In this document: positions 8,243 through 16,094 of the stretch, in pieces | Position numbering within the stretch: position 1 is the first letter of the stretch | Layout of the letters: every line of letters begins with the position of its first letter | Assembly: GCA_004356265.1 (NCBI GenBank) | Contig: SMXK01000214.1 | Location: 1 to 22,252, forward strand | Length of the DNA stretch: 22,252 bases | Reading direction: 5' to 3' | DNA from: Bacteroidota bacterium | Lineage (GTDB): Bacteria > Bacteroidota > Rhodothermia > Rhodothermales > UBA10348 | The notes under the pieces: model-generated | What the model was told of the DNA's origin: nothing | Databases searched by the model: none | The model's input: only the letters and a program-made list of their open reading frames with translations | Made by a program: the position numbers and the translations under genes

Positions 8243-9115
8243 ATGAAAGTCGCATTCCAGGGAGAAACCGGTGCTTATAGCGAGGAAGCAGTGTTTGCCC
8301 TGTGCCCCGGAGCGACGCCTGTTGGATGTCCGTCTTTTGAAAGAGTATTCGAATCTGTTGTAAGTGGGGATGTGGCCCACGGTGTTGTACCAATTGAAAA
8401 TTCTCTTCATGGCAGCGTTCATCAAAATTATGACCACCTCCGTGAATATCCTCTTGTGATATCCGGGGAAGTCCAGGTTCGAATCAGACACCTGCTACTG
8501 GGTGTGGCCGGGGCCACACTGGGAAACATCCGCACCGTGCATTCGCACCCCCAGGCGCTGGGTCAATGTCGTATTTTCCTGAAAGAAAAGCTTCCAGATG
8601 CGGAAATATTCCCCGCGTATGACACGGCCGGAGCAGCCAAAATGATCGCCGAAAATGCTGATCCAGAGAGCGCCGCCATCGCCAGTGTCCGGGCTGCGCA
8701 TGAATATGACTTGGAAATTCTGGCGGAAAGCATCGAAAGCAATCAGAACAATTTTACGCGGTTCCTGAAGTTATCCCTGCCGGGGACAGATGGAGCAGCC
8801 CTCGTTCCTGGCACCCCGGCTGAGTCAGAGGTGGGTGCAAACGTGGAAATCAAGACGTCTGTGGTATATGCCCAACACGAAAATGTACCCGGTTCATTGT
8901 TTAAAAGTCTGGCGGTATTCGCACTTCGCGATATCGATCTTCTGAAAATTGAGAGTCGGCCTCTGGTCGGAAGCCCCGGCAAGTATCTTTTTTATCTTGA
9001 TCTGGGAGGATCGACAGAGGATGAATCTGTGATAAACGCCTTGCGGCACCTTGAGGAAGTCGCGGCGTCTGTCAAGGTCCTCGGCAGTTACCCGGTCGGG
9101 CATAAGGTAGAGTGA
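8243..9115 (+). CDS. pheA: Prephenate dehydratase
   Basis: A monofunctional prephenate dehydratase, 290 residues, converting prephenate to phenylpyruvate in phenylalanine synthesis. The start KVAFQGETGAYSEEA and the middle VPIENSLHGSVHQNYD are family signatures. The catalytic TRF motif is Thr172-Arg173-Phe174 in NQNNFTRF. A C-terminal ACT domain (about 207-285) carries the phenylalanine-binding ESRP motif at 237-240, so feedback inhibition by phenylalanine is expected. No chorismate mutase domain is attached, as in most bacteria outside the enterics. It sits between argS and the UbiA-family gene, with 16 bases to the latter. Confidence 0.95.
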   Translation: MKVAFQGETGAYSEEAVFALCPGATPVGCPSFERVFESVVSGDVAHGVVPIENSLHGSVHQNYDHLREYPLVISGEVQVRIRHLLLGVAGATLGNIRTVHSHPQALGQCRIFLKEKLPDAEIFPAYDTAGAAKMIAENADPESAAIASVRAAHEYDLEILAESIESNQNNFTRFLKLSLPGTDGAALVPGTPAESEVGANVEIKTSVVYAQHENVPGSLFKSLAVFALRDIDLLKIESRPLVGSPGKYLFYLDLGGSTEDESVINALRHLEEVAASVKVLGSYPVGHKVE

Positions 9116-9131
9116 CCCTAAATCGAACAAA

Positions 9132-10064
9132 ATGCAATCATTGGTGCACAATAGATTGGACCGTTGGTCAGGGCCTTTGTTATCCATCCCGGGCTGGATA
9201 CGGATGTTTCGCCCGCTCAACCTCCTGATTATATTTTTCGGGTGTTTTGTGGGCAGTATGCTCGTTCACGGTGCAAGTATTTCAGCCGGTGATTTGCCGT
9301 ATCTGACGTCCCTGGCGGCCCTCAGCACCGTCTTTACGGCAGCTTTTGGGAATATTACTAATGATATTGCCGATCGGAAAATCGACTCCGTGAATCGAGC
9401 TGACAGGCCGATTCCTTCCGGTCAGATTTCTGTTCCGGTGGCCGTAGTTATTGCCCTGTCTTGTTTCTGCTGTGCTCTAATAATCGCCTGGTCATTGTCT
9501 GTTTACCACGTTGAGGTCGTTGCAGTCGCCGGGCTGATACTGCTTGCGTACAACTGGGTATTCAAAAAAGCGGGTATTATCGGAACGATCGTCGTATCAG
9601 GCCTGGTCGCCATGACGATAGGTTTCGGAGCCATGACGGGCGCATCGTCCGGTGGGCGGGCCGCGCCCCTTGATGTAATTGTGCAGGGAAACGTGTTGGT
9701 GACGATGAGTTTCGCGTTTGTCTTGATGCTGGCCCGCGAGCTGATAAAAGACGTGCAGGACGTTGAGGGAGATCTGAAAGGAGACGTTCGGTCTGTCCCG
9801 ATTACCATTGGAACGAAAAAGACGCTCCGGATAACACGGGGCATCGTAGCCGTTACTATTATCGCGGCTCCAATGCCGTATTTACACCTGGAGTTTTCTG
9901 GACTGTATTTATTACTGATGATCCCGGTGTTGGCGTTGCTCGTGAGAGTCATGGCTATGCTGGGAGACCCCGAACCGGATCTGTTTCTGGTCAGCAGGCA
10001 CCTGAAACTGAGCATGTGTCTGGGAATGCTGGCTCTGGCATGTGCAGCCATCTGGCCTGTATAA
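9132..10064 (+). CDS. UbiA-family prenyltransferase, geranylgeranylglycerol-phosphate type
   Basis: An inner-membrane prenyltransferase of 310 residues with about eight hydrophobic segments. Both Asp-rich Mg-prenyl-diphosphate motifs are seen: N77-D78..D81...D85 in TNDIADRKIDSVNRADRP, and D207..D210...D214 in KDVQDVEGDLKGD. The wording of these motifs and the short length resemble the group annotated as geranylgeranylglycerol-phosphate geranylgeranyltransferase rather than UbiA, MenA or the heme O synthase CyoE. Bacteroidota homologues are commonly given that name, but their true acceptor is mostly untested. It could equally prenylate another acceptor such as a quinone precursor or a pigment. 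The stop lies 10 bases before the start of the sigma factor gene, so the two may be translationally coupled. Confidence 0.85.
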   Translation: MQSLVHNRLDRWSGPLLSIPGWIRMFRPLNLLIIFFGCFVGSMLVHGASISAGDLPYLTSLAALSTVFTAAFGNITNDIADRKIDSVNRADRPIPSGQISVPVAVVIALSCFCCALIIAWSLSVYHVEVVAVAGLILLAYNWVFKKAGIIGTIVVSGLVAMTIGFGAMTGASSGGRAAPLDVIVQGNVLVTMSFAFVLMLARELIKDVQDVEGDLKGDVRSVPITIGTKKTLRITRGIVAVTIIAAPMPYLHLEFSGLYLLLMIPVLALLVRVMAMLGDPEPDLFLVSRHLKLSMCLGMLALACAAIWPV

Positions 10065-10074
10065 GAGATCCGGG

Positions 10075-10611
10075 ATGGACGAACTGATTGATCTGGTACA
10101 TAGAGCACAAGCTGGCGATCAACCGGCGGAGGAGCAAATTCTGATTCGCCTGCAGCCCGTCTTCCAACGATTTTTCCGTAAACGACTCGGCACAAAAACG
10201 GATGTCGACGACCTCGTTCAGAATTCTCTTCTTCGTATCCATCGTGGGTTGACCGACCTGAAAGATCCTGAGAAATTACGCGGTTTCGCGATGAAAGCGG
10301 CGTTTTTCGAACTGAACGACTTCTACCGCGGACGATATTCGATTCGGGAAATATTGCTCGAAGCGCTGCCGGAGAGAGAATCAGAAGGAGACGAATCGGC
10401 TTATTTGAACCGACTAGATGTATCCACCGCCCTCAACGGACTGACGCCGAAAGCGCGGCAAATCATTGTTCTTCGCGAGCAGGGTTATCGCTACGAAGAA
10501 ATCGCGTCTATGATTGATTCGACTGAGGCGGCTGTAAAAATGCAAGTCAAACGTGCATTTAAGAAACTGCGGAAATTACTCATCATCCTGATCGTGACAT
10601 TTCCATGGTAG
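10075..10611 (+). CDS. ECF-type RNA polymerase sigma factor, FecI-like
   Basis: A 178-residue two-domain sigma factor. Region 2 (about 10-80) contains DVDDLVQNSLLRIHRGL and a promoter-melting segment; region 4 (about 120-172) contains LTPKARQIIVLREQGYRYEE and the helix-turn-helix IASMIDSTEAAVKMQVKRAFKK (two pieces of one segment). I chose the ATG at 10075 rather than the upstream one at 10042, because MDELIDLVHRAQAGD is a usual ECF N-terminus and the longer form would overlap the UbiA-family gene. It is followed after 84 bases by a FecR-like gene and then a signalling TonB-dependent receptor, which makes a FecI-type role in cell-surface signalling very likely. It ends in TAG. Confidence 0.92.
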   Translation: MDELIDLVHRAQAGDQPAEEQILIRLQPVFQRFFRKRLGTKTDVDDLVQNSLLRIHRGLTDLKDPEKLRGFAMKAAFFELNDFYRGRYSIREILLEALPERESEGDESAYLNRLDVSTALNGLTPKARQIIVLREQGYRYEEIASMIDSTEAAVKMQVKRAFKKLRKLLIILIVTFPW

Positions 10612-10662
10612 TAAGACGTTACTTTCGGGGCCGAGATTGCGGCTTCAGATGTAGAGCGAAAA

Positions 10663-10683
10663 ATCCGGGGTCCCCTCCCGGGT
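10663..10683 (+). promoter_or_regulatory. Hairpin in the leader just upstream of fecR
   Basis: The left arm is at 10663-10669 and the right arm at 10677-10683, seven pairs including one G-U wobble, around a 7-base loop. The centre is CCGGG pairing with CCCGG. It ends 12 bases before the fecR ATG and has no T-run, so it is not an intrinsic terminator. It could limit access to the start region or mark an RNA-processing point. The rest of the 84-base gap between the sigma gene and fecR shows nothing else. Confidence 0.35.
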
Positions 10684-10695
10684 CGCCTCATCGAA

Positions 10696-11736
10696 ATGAA
10701 TAAACATCTTGAACATATCTTGTTGTCTGACAACGTTTCAGTCAGCGACCAATCGTATCTTTCGGATGCCTGTACAGCCGATCCAGCCACTGCTGCGTCT
10801 GTACGGAATCTTGTGCAGCTGTTTGACGAGGTAGAAAAAAGAGAGATTGCAGATCGTGAGCGTTCTTGTGAATCTGAATTTCTGGAGGCGTGGATTTCTG
10901 AGTTCCCGGGTGTTATACCTCTCGAGACCGTGTCACCAGCTGCAGTATCACCAACTGCAGTGTCACCAACTGCAGTATCACGGACCACGGCAGCACCGAC
11001 CGGCCTCACTCTGGTGAACATTCGCCCGGCAATGAGGTGGGTGGCCGCAGCGGCAGTCATCATCGGTCTCGGGTTGTTTACATACGTCGCCAACCAACCA
11101 TCCGTACCGGCTGAACATACGGTTGTAGCTGACGCGGGCAAGGTGCTCGTTCATGAATTGGGCGGTGGGTCAGTCGTCCGAATTTCACCCGGTTCTTCGA
11201 TCGGCGTCGCGGACGATGGTACCATCAATCTCGTCGGCAGCGCATTCTTTTCGATTTCACCGCAGTCCTCATCGCTGAAAATAGTAACGGCGAACACGAC
11301 AACGGAAGTGATTGGTACGCAATTCGGAATATATGAATCGACTGGCTCCACGCAGATTGTCATGATGGAAGGGACGGTCAACTTCTGGTCCAATCGATTA
11401 CCAGACCGATCTGTCAGGCTTGGGTTAAATCAGGCAAGCACCATAGTCGGCTCATTTCCGCCTTCACAGCCTGCCCCGGTTGATATATTGTCCGCCCTGT
11501 CGTGGACCGACCTGATTGTGTTTCGTTCTTCGTCTCTCGAGTATGTAGCTGGAACACTTTCCGCGCGGCTCGGCGCCGATATTCGTGTAGAAGATTCCAT
11601 TCGAGGACTCACGTTTACCAATACGTTCCGACCCGAACAAGGCATCTCTGAGATGTTAAACACGGTGGCTCTGGCGCTTAATATCGATGCCGTTTACGAT
11701 GATAAATCGGGCACTTATTCCCTGCACGCAAAGTAG
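10696..11736 (+). CDS. FecR-family transmembrane sigma regulator
   Basis: A 346-residue inner-membrane protein with FecR layout. It has a cytoplasmic N-terminal segment (1-75), a short VSPTA-repeat linker (79-100), a single transmembrane helix MRWVAAAAVIIGLGLFTYVA (113-132), a periplasmic FecR domain (about 140-245, with ANTTTEVIGTQFGIY) and a C-terminal DUF4974-like STN-binding domain (about 275-344). In the known FecI/FecR pathway the periplasmic part contacts the N-terminal domain of the outer-membrane receptor, and the cytoplasmic part controls the sigma factor. Both partners are its direct neighbours here. The N-terminal portion resembles the usual anti-sigma helix only weakly. It ends in TAG. 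Confidence 0.9.
   Translation: MNKHLEHILLSDNVSVSDQSYLSDACTADPATAASVRNLVQLFDEVEKREIADRERSCESEFLEAWISEFPGVIPLETVSPAAVSPTAVSPTAVSRTTAAPTGLTLVNIRPAMRWVAAAAVIIGLGLFTYVANQPSVPAEHTVVADAGKVLVHELGGGSVVRISPGSSIGVADDGTINLVGSAFFSISPQSSSLKIVTANTTTEVIGTQFGIYESTGSTQIVMMEGTVNFWSNRLPDRSVRLGLNQASTIVGSFPPSQPAPVDILSALSWTDLIVFRSSSLEYVAGTLSARLGADIRVEDSIRGLTFTNTFRPEQGISEMLNTVALALNIDAVYDDKSGTYSLHAK
10930..10989 (+). repeat. 15-base tandem repeat coding VSP(T/A)A in fecR
   Basis: Three near-identical 15-base units at 10930-10944, 10945-10959 and 10960-10974 (gtgtcaccaactgca and variants) encode VSPAA, VSPTA and VSPTA. A degenerate fourth at 10975-10989 encodes VSRTT. The units differ at two or three bases. Their length is a multiple of three, so gain or loss would change the linker length without shifting the frame. 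The repeat lies between the cytoplasmic N-terminal segment and the transmembrane helix. Confidence 0.9.
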
Positions 11737-11789
11737 AAACAGACCAACGGAACGCTTCGATTCAAGACGTCTATAAGTCGAATAGCAGA

Positions 11790-11817
11790 CCCGATCAAGG
11801 ATCGGGATTGAGTTTTT
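11790..11817 (+). terminator. Hairpin with T-run between fecR and the receptor gene
   Basis: CCCGATC (11790-11796) and GATCGGG (11800-11806) form a perfect 7-pair stem with a 3-base loop. It is followed after six bases by TTTTT at 11813-11817. This could be a weak intrinsic terminator or an attenuator that lowers readthrough from the regulatory genes into the receptor gene. The stem is short and the T-run is offset, so the call is tentative. No other signal is clear in the 103-base gap 11737-11839. Confidence 0.4.
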
Positions 11818-11839
11818 CGACACGCCCCCAGACGATTCA

Positions 11840-14473
11840 GTGCATCAGCGTCATCTTCTGACGATACTTTTCCTTTTCCTGAGTGCATGTACTACCGGTA
11901 TAGCGCACGGGCAGCAATTCGAAGTTCGATTTCACGACGCTGCGCTTTCGGATGCCGTCGTCGAGTTTGAACGGGTCACCGGAACTCAAGTCGCGTACTC
12001 GAATGACCTTGTAGGGAACGTACTCGTTTCCTGCATCATAGCGACCGATGACCGAGATGTGTTGCTCACGTGTATCCTGGGCGACTCAGGAATCAGGTTC
12101 CAATTCACTCCACCCGGTCAGTATATTTTAATTCCACCTGCGTCCGGTGCCCGGCATGCGCAGACAGGACATATTTTTGGGTTTGTGACCGATGCGGAAA
12201 GCCAAGTCTCACTTTTCGGGGCCCACATATCTCTTCAAAACGGGGCCCGAGGGATTACCACAAATGAAGCCGGATTCTTCAGATTGCCGGGTATTCGGAC
12301 CGGCACAGCGCTTCTCCAGGTTTCTTTTCTGGGATATTCGAGACTCGACACACTCATCGCCGTCCCGGGAGAATTTATCCAATTAGCTCTGCGACCCGTT
12401 ATGCTCCCTTATCAGTCGATTCTGGTGGAAGCGGATAATTATTCCCGTACAGACCGGGTGACCCCACCCGGTGCGCTCTCGATAAACGTCAGACAATTGG
12501 AGGAATTGCCTGGAGCGTTCGGTGGAAAAGACGTTTTATCGTCTCTTGGACTGATGTCGGGGATTCAGCGAACGGGAGAAGCCACGGGCGGGTTGGTTGT
12601 ACGCGGCAGTGGCCCGGATCAAAACTTGTATCTCGTTGACGGCGCCCCAATATATCATCCATGGCACGCATTCAGTCTCGTTTCCACATTCCAGACGGAG
12701 ATTTTCAAAGATGTAAAATTTTACAGGGGAGCATTCCCGGCGGAATTCGGAGGCCGGATATCCTCTGTGATGAATGCTGAATTGCGAGACGGCGCAGGGG
12801 CCGAACCTCGAGCGGTGGCGTCCATTAATGCAATGACTGCCCGCTTCTTCATCGAGAGCCCTATCGGATCGAACAGCTCTTTCATGTTGTCCGGAAGACG
12901 ATCCTACATTGACAAATTGATCGGTAAAAATCACGCTGTGACAGACGCCACAGGGAAACGTGACACCCTTAGAACGGGTTACTTCTTCCACGATTGGAGT
13001 GCAAAACTGTCTGTCAAACCGACTCGGCGGAGCAATTTATCGTTCACCTATTACACCGGTAGAGATGTGTTGGACCTGCGCCTTCCATTCGATCTGTCCT
13101 TAGATTTTTCCTCCTGGTTGCGCCCCGCCGACTTATTTTTTGAAGTCGATCAGAAATGGGGTAATGATTTGTTCTCGACCCGGTTCAGGTTTCTGGCTAC
13201 TGATAGACTGTATATATCCAGCGCATTATATTATACACGGTATAAAGCTCGAGAGGGGTCGTTTATTCAGCCCACTACGACATCCTCAGTGGTATCTGCG
13301 TACAACGTCGAAATCGCAGACGTCGGGCTTAACGTGTTTGCAGATTATCAGGCGAGTCTGAATCATCAGTTCCGTTTCGGTATTCTTGTCGTGAATCATT
13401 CATTCGATTCGAATATCGATGCCGTTGTAACGTACGGACCTAACCTGGCAGAACATCTCTCGCAGGGTGGAAATATTCAGGCCATCGAACTGGCCGGATT
13501 CGTTCAGGACGAATGGACGGTTACACCGAATCTGTCGATTCAGGCCGGAATCAGGGCGAGTGTGTTCGGCTCCGAAACGACGATACAAATGAATCCGCGA
13601 CTCAGCATGCAGTGGCAGGTCCTTCCGTCCCGTCTTATTGTCAGAAGTGCCTTTTCCAGACACGTTCAGTACCTGCAGCGGATCCGGGATCGTTATTCAT
13701 TTTTGTACGACCTGGTCTCGGCGCGGTGGATCCCGTCAGATTCCACGGTTAAACCTGCGACCAGTACACATTATTCCGTAGGGGTGGAGCTCCATCCAAG
13801 CCGGTGGCTGAAGATCTCTGCCGATGCGTTTATTCGACAATCTGAAAATGTAATTCTTCCGCGAGACGTTTTTCAATCAAAAAATGGTCTTCTTGGTCCC
13901 GGAATTGAAACGGGCACATTGCTTGGCCAACATACATCCGGGGAGGAACAGTCGAGCGGTTTCGAAACAACTGCATTATTCCATTGGACGCGGTGGAACG
14001 TACACGTGGCTTACACGGGGAATGTATCAAAGAACAGGACTCCGCTGCTCGAGGACAGTGAATTTCGGCGGAGTCGATTCGATGTGCCACGTTCTCTTAC
14101 GGTCGTGGGTCAACACAGTATTAGCAGGTGGGATTTTTCGTCAACCCTGAACTGGCGGGCCGGTTATCCAATTACGGTACCCGTGAGTCGATTTACGTTA
14201 ACGGACCCCATCACGGGTGAATTGACTCACTATTTCCATCGTCCCGACATTAATAACGGTAGATTACCGCCCTATTTCAGGCTGGATATAAGTATTCGAT
14301 ACCGGTTTACATTTTTGCAGGCTGCGTGGTCTGCCGAATTTCTTGTCTACAACGTGCTGGGCCGACGAAACGTAATCAATAGAACTTTTGACCCGGCGCT
14401 GGAGGGGTTCCGATGGAAAGACCAACGGGGATTCCCACGGGTACCCTTGTTTGAACTGGAAATGCGACTATGA
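11840..14473 (+). CDS. TonB-dependent outer-membrane receptor with N-terminal STN signalling domain
   Basis: An 877-residue receptor starting at GTG. A signal peptide (1-24, cleavage near AHG|QQ) is followed by an STN domain (about 27-100, with LSDAVVEFERVTGTQVAY). Next come a carboxypeptidase-regulatory-like beta domain (about 111-197, GFVTD...GAHISL...GFFRLPGI), a plug (about 210-317, with GGLVVRGSGPDQNLYLVDGA and AEFGGRISSVMNAELRDG) and a 22-strand-type barrel ending in PLFELEMRL. Such receptors import scarce nutrients using TonB energy, and the STN domain signals through FecR. The ligand cannot be told from sequence. The cysteine in LFLSAC of the signal peptide is not taken as a lipobox, because a better SPase I site follows. 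It lies downstream of fecR and overlaps the DUF4249-like gene by 4 bases. Confidence 0.93.
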   Translation: MHQRHLLTILFLFLSACTTGIAHGQQFEVRFHDAALSDAVVEFERVTGTQVAYSNDLVGNVLVSCIIATDDRDVLLTCILGDSGIRFQFTPPGQYILIPPASGARHAQTGHIFGFVTDAESQVSLFGAHISLQNGARGITTNEAGFFRLPGIRTGTALLQVSFLGYSRLDTLIAVPGEFIQLALRPVMLPYQSILVEADNYSRTDRVTPPGALSINVRQLEELPGAFGGKDVLSSLGLMSGIQRTGEATGGLVVRGSGPDQNLYLVDGAPIYHPWHAFSLVSTFQTEIFKDVKFYRGAFPAEFGGRISSVMNAELRDGAGAEPRAVASINAMTARFFIESPIGSNSSFMLSGRRSYIDKLIGKNHAVTDATGKRDTLRTGYFFHDWSAKLSVKPTRRSNLSFTYYTGRDVLDLRLPFDLSLDFSSWLRPADLFFEVDQKWGNDLFSTRFRFLATDRLYISSALYYTRYKAREGSFIQPTTTSSVVSAYNVEIADVGLNVFADYQASLNHQFRFGILVVNHSFDSNIDAVVTYGPNLAEHLSQGGNIQAIELAGFVQDEWTVTPNLSIQAGIRASVFGSETTIQMNPRLSMQWQVLPSRLIVRSAFSRHVQYLQRIRDRYSFLYDLVSARWIPSDSTVKPATSTHYSVGVELHPSRWLKISADAFIRQSENVILPRDVFQSKNGLLGPGIETGTLLGQHTSGEEQSSGFETTALFHWTRWNVHVAYTGNVSKNRTPLLEDSEFRRSRFDVPRSLTVVGQHSISRWDFSSTLNWRAGYPITVPVSRFTLTDPITGELTHYFHRPDINNGRLPPYFRLDISIRYRFTFLQAAWSAEFLVYNVLGRRNVINRTFDPALEGFRWKDQRGFPRVPLFELEMRL

Positions 14474-15390
14474 GATCAGCACGATTATTTTTTGGCTGTC
14501 TGTCGCTATCCGTTCTTTTCCTTGCCTGCGATACCGCGCAGCCGGAAAAAACCGGCTTGCTTGTAATAGAGGCGTATTTCAAAACAGACCGACCCTTGCC
14601 CCGGATCATGGTCCACGAATCCGGTCCAATTGATGCACTCCTGAACGAGGTCAAATTACCTGTTGTTGATGCTTCCGTCGTTGTAAAACATAATGATACA
14701 GATATTTCATTCGTCCCAGTGCTGGATTCACCGGGCGTTTACAAGGCGCCAGATGGAAATGATTTCATTCTTCGGGCACTGGACCGAATAAGTGTTCGCG
14801 TCATTTCTCAGAGTCGAATGGCCGAAGGATCCGGGATGATTCCGCCGTCAGTGTCCATTACCAATGTAAACGTGTTTGCCCCCGATCGGGCCATCGAAGC
14901 CGTTCTTATTGATTCGTTGAATCTCGGAATAGATTCATTAAATGTGTCAATCATTGCTAATGAGGGCTTCATTTACCCCGTTGAAGTAGAGCTCACGTGG
15001 CAAGTCCCACAAGGCATTCAGGACGCCGATGACTTCTGGATTCAGACGCGCCTCGATCCGATCAACAAGTTCTCATCTTCCTTGCTTGACTTCTTTTTAT
15101 TGTCTGAACAGGTTTTAGCCGAGTATGACATAGAGATCGGAGACGATCCCGTTTTCGGCCGAATCAGGAAATGGACGGGCATTTATGCGGTTCCGGTACA
15201 GAACGAGGAGGATGAACTTCCCCAGCACGATCTGAGGATCACTCTTCTGAGGAGCGGCTCAGATTATGCGCGCCTGGTAACGACAGCCAGAGAACCTGAA
15301 AGACGGTCTCCGGCCGGGAATGTAACCGGAGGAATTGGATTCATAGGCGGCATATCGGTTGATTCACTTACTATCTCGATAGGTCAGTAG
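14470..15390 (+). CDS. DUF4249-like lipoprotein, partner of the TonB-dependent receptor
   Basis: A 306-residue protein with a lipoprotein signal: hydrophobic LSLSVLFLAC with the acylated Cys at position 20, followed by Asp. The early part (GLLVIEAYFKTDRPLP, about 29-44, then VVDASVVVKH and GVYKAP) fits the DUF4249 pattern of beta-rich Bacteroidota lipoproteins encoded next to TonB receptors. The family function is not established; a surface or periplasmic accessory role in ligand capture is inferred from gene pairing. Its ATG overlaps the receptor stop (ATGA), indicating translational coupling. It ends in TAG, 5 bases before recX. Confidence 0.8.
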   Translation: MRSARLFFGCLSLSVLFLACDTAQPEKTGLLVIEAYFKTDRPLPRIMVHESGPIDALLNEVKLPVVDASVVVKHNDTDISFVPVLDSPGVYKAPDGNDFILRALDRISVRVISQSRMAEGSGMIPPSVSITNVNVFAPDRAIEAVLIDSLNLGIDSLNVSIIANEGFIYPVEVELTWQVPQGIQDADDFWIQTRLDPINKFSSSLLDFFLLSEQVLAEYDIEIGDDPVFGRIRKWTGIYAVPVQNEEDELPQHDLRITLLRSGSDYARLVTTAREPERRSPAGNVTGGIGFIGGISVDSLTISIGQ

Positions 15391-15395
15391 AATCC

Positions 15396-16094
15396 ATGGC
15401 CTCCCGTTCCGCAAGAAAATTGACGGCGTATGAAAATCAGCCCGGAGGTCGAATCACCTCTATTTCCGCTCAGAAAAAGAAGATTTCCCGTGTGAATATC
15501 AGCATTGACGGCGAGTATGCATTCAGTGTTCACGTGGACGTCCTGTTGTCGGAGAATTTGATCGCCGGACAATCCCTTTCGGAAGATCAGATTCAAAAGA
15601 TCTGCTCAGCCGATGACTATCATCTTGCCCGGGATCTCGCACTCCACTTCGTCTCGTATCGCCCGAGGAGTATTCAGGAAGTAAAACGGAGACTGCAAAA
15701 AGCGAATTACAATATCTCTACAATCGACCGAGTTATTACGCGACTGCTCGAACTGAATATGCTGGATGATGAGTCATTCGCCAGTGAGTTCATTGGCGGC
15801 CGAATTCGAAACAAAGGGTACGGCCCGCGCCGGCTGAAACAGGATCTGAGGCAGAAGGGTATCCATGAGTCGGTCATTGATAAAACTCTTTCTGAGGCTT
15901 TTGCCGAGTTGGATCCCGAAGCGATGGCGCTATCGGCAGGTAAGAAGATCTTTCCGAGACTTTCGAGGATTCCTGACGCACATACTCGAAGAAAAAAACT
16001 TTCTGACTATCTTGCCAGACGTGGATTTGAATTCGATCATATGATCCACGCTATTGATGCACTTGAATTGTACGTACAGAATCTGAATTCGTGA
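15396..16094 (+). CDS. recX: Regulatory protein RecX
   Basis: A 232-residue RecX-family protein made of three-helix repeats. Recognisable parts are ARDLALHFVSYRPRSIQEVKRRL (shown by position, about 78-100), LLELNMLDDESFASEF (about 117-132), and GYGPRRLKQDLRQKGI (about 140-155). RecX binds RecA filaments and limits recombination and SOS activity. The N-terminal 50 residues (KKKISRVNISIDGEYAF) are the usual extension in Bacteroidota and Firmicutes homologues. recA is not in the window. The gene ends in GTGA, where the GTG is the start of the phosphatase gene, so the two are coupled. Confidence 0.9.
   Translation: MASRSARKLTAYENQPGGRITSISAQKKKISRVNISIDGEYAFSVHVDVLLSENLIAGQSLSEDQIQKICSADDYHLARDLALHFVSYRPRSIQEVKRRLQKANYNISTIDRVITRLLELNMLDDESFASEFIGGRIRNKGYGPRRLKQDLRQKGIHESVIDKTLSEAFAELDPEAMALSAGKKIFPRLSRIPDAHTRRKKLSDYLARRGFEFDHMIHAIDALELYVQNLNS

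Noticed and set aside
9503..10195. 230-codon minus-strand open frame over the UbiA-family and sigma genes
   Set aside because: Ser/Thr/Pro-rich shadow composition, crosses two genuine genes and has no motif.
10491..11141. 216-codon minus-strand open frame with a GDTAVGDTA repeat
   Set aside because: The repeat is the reverse reading of the 15-base tandem repeat in fecR; the frame is antisense to the sigma and fecR genes.
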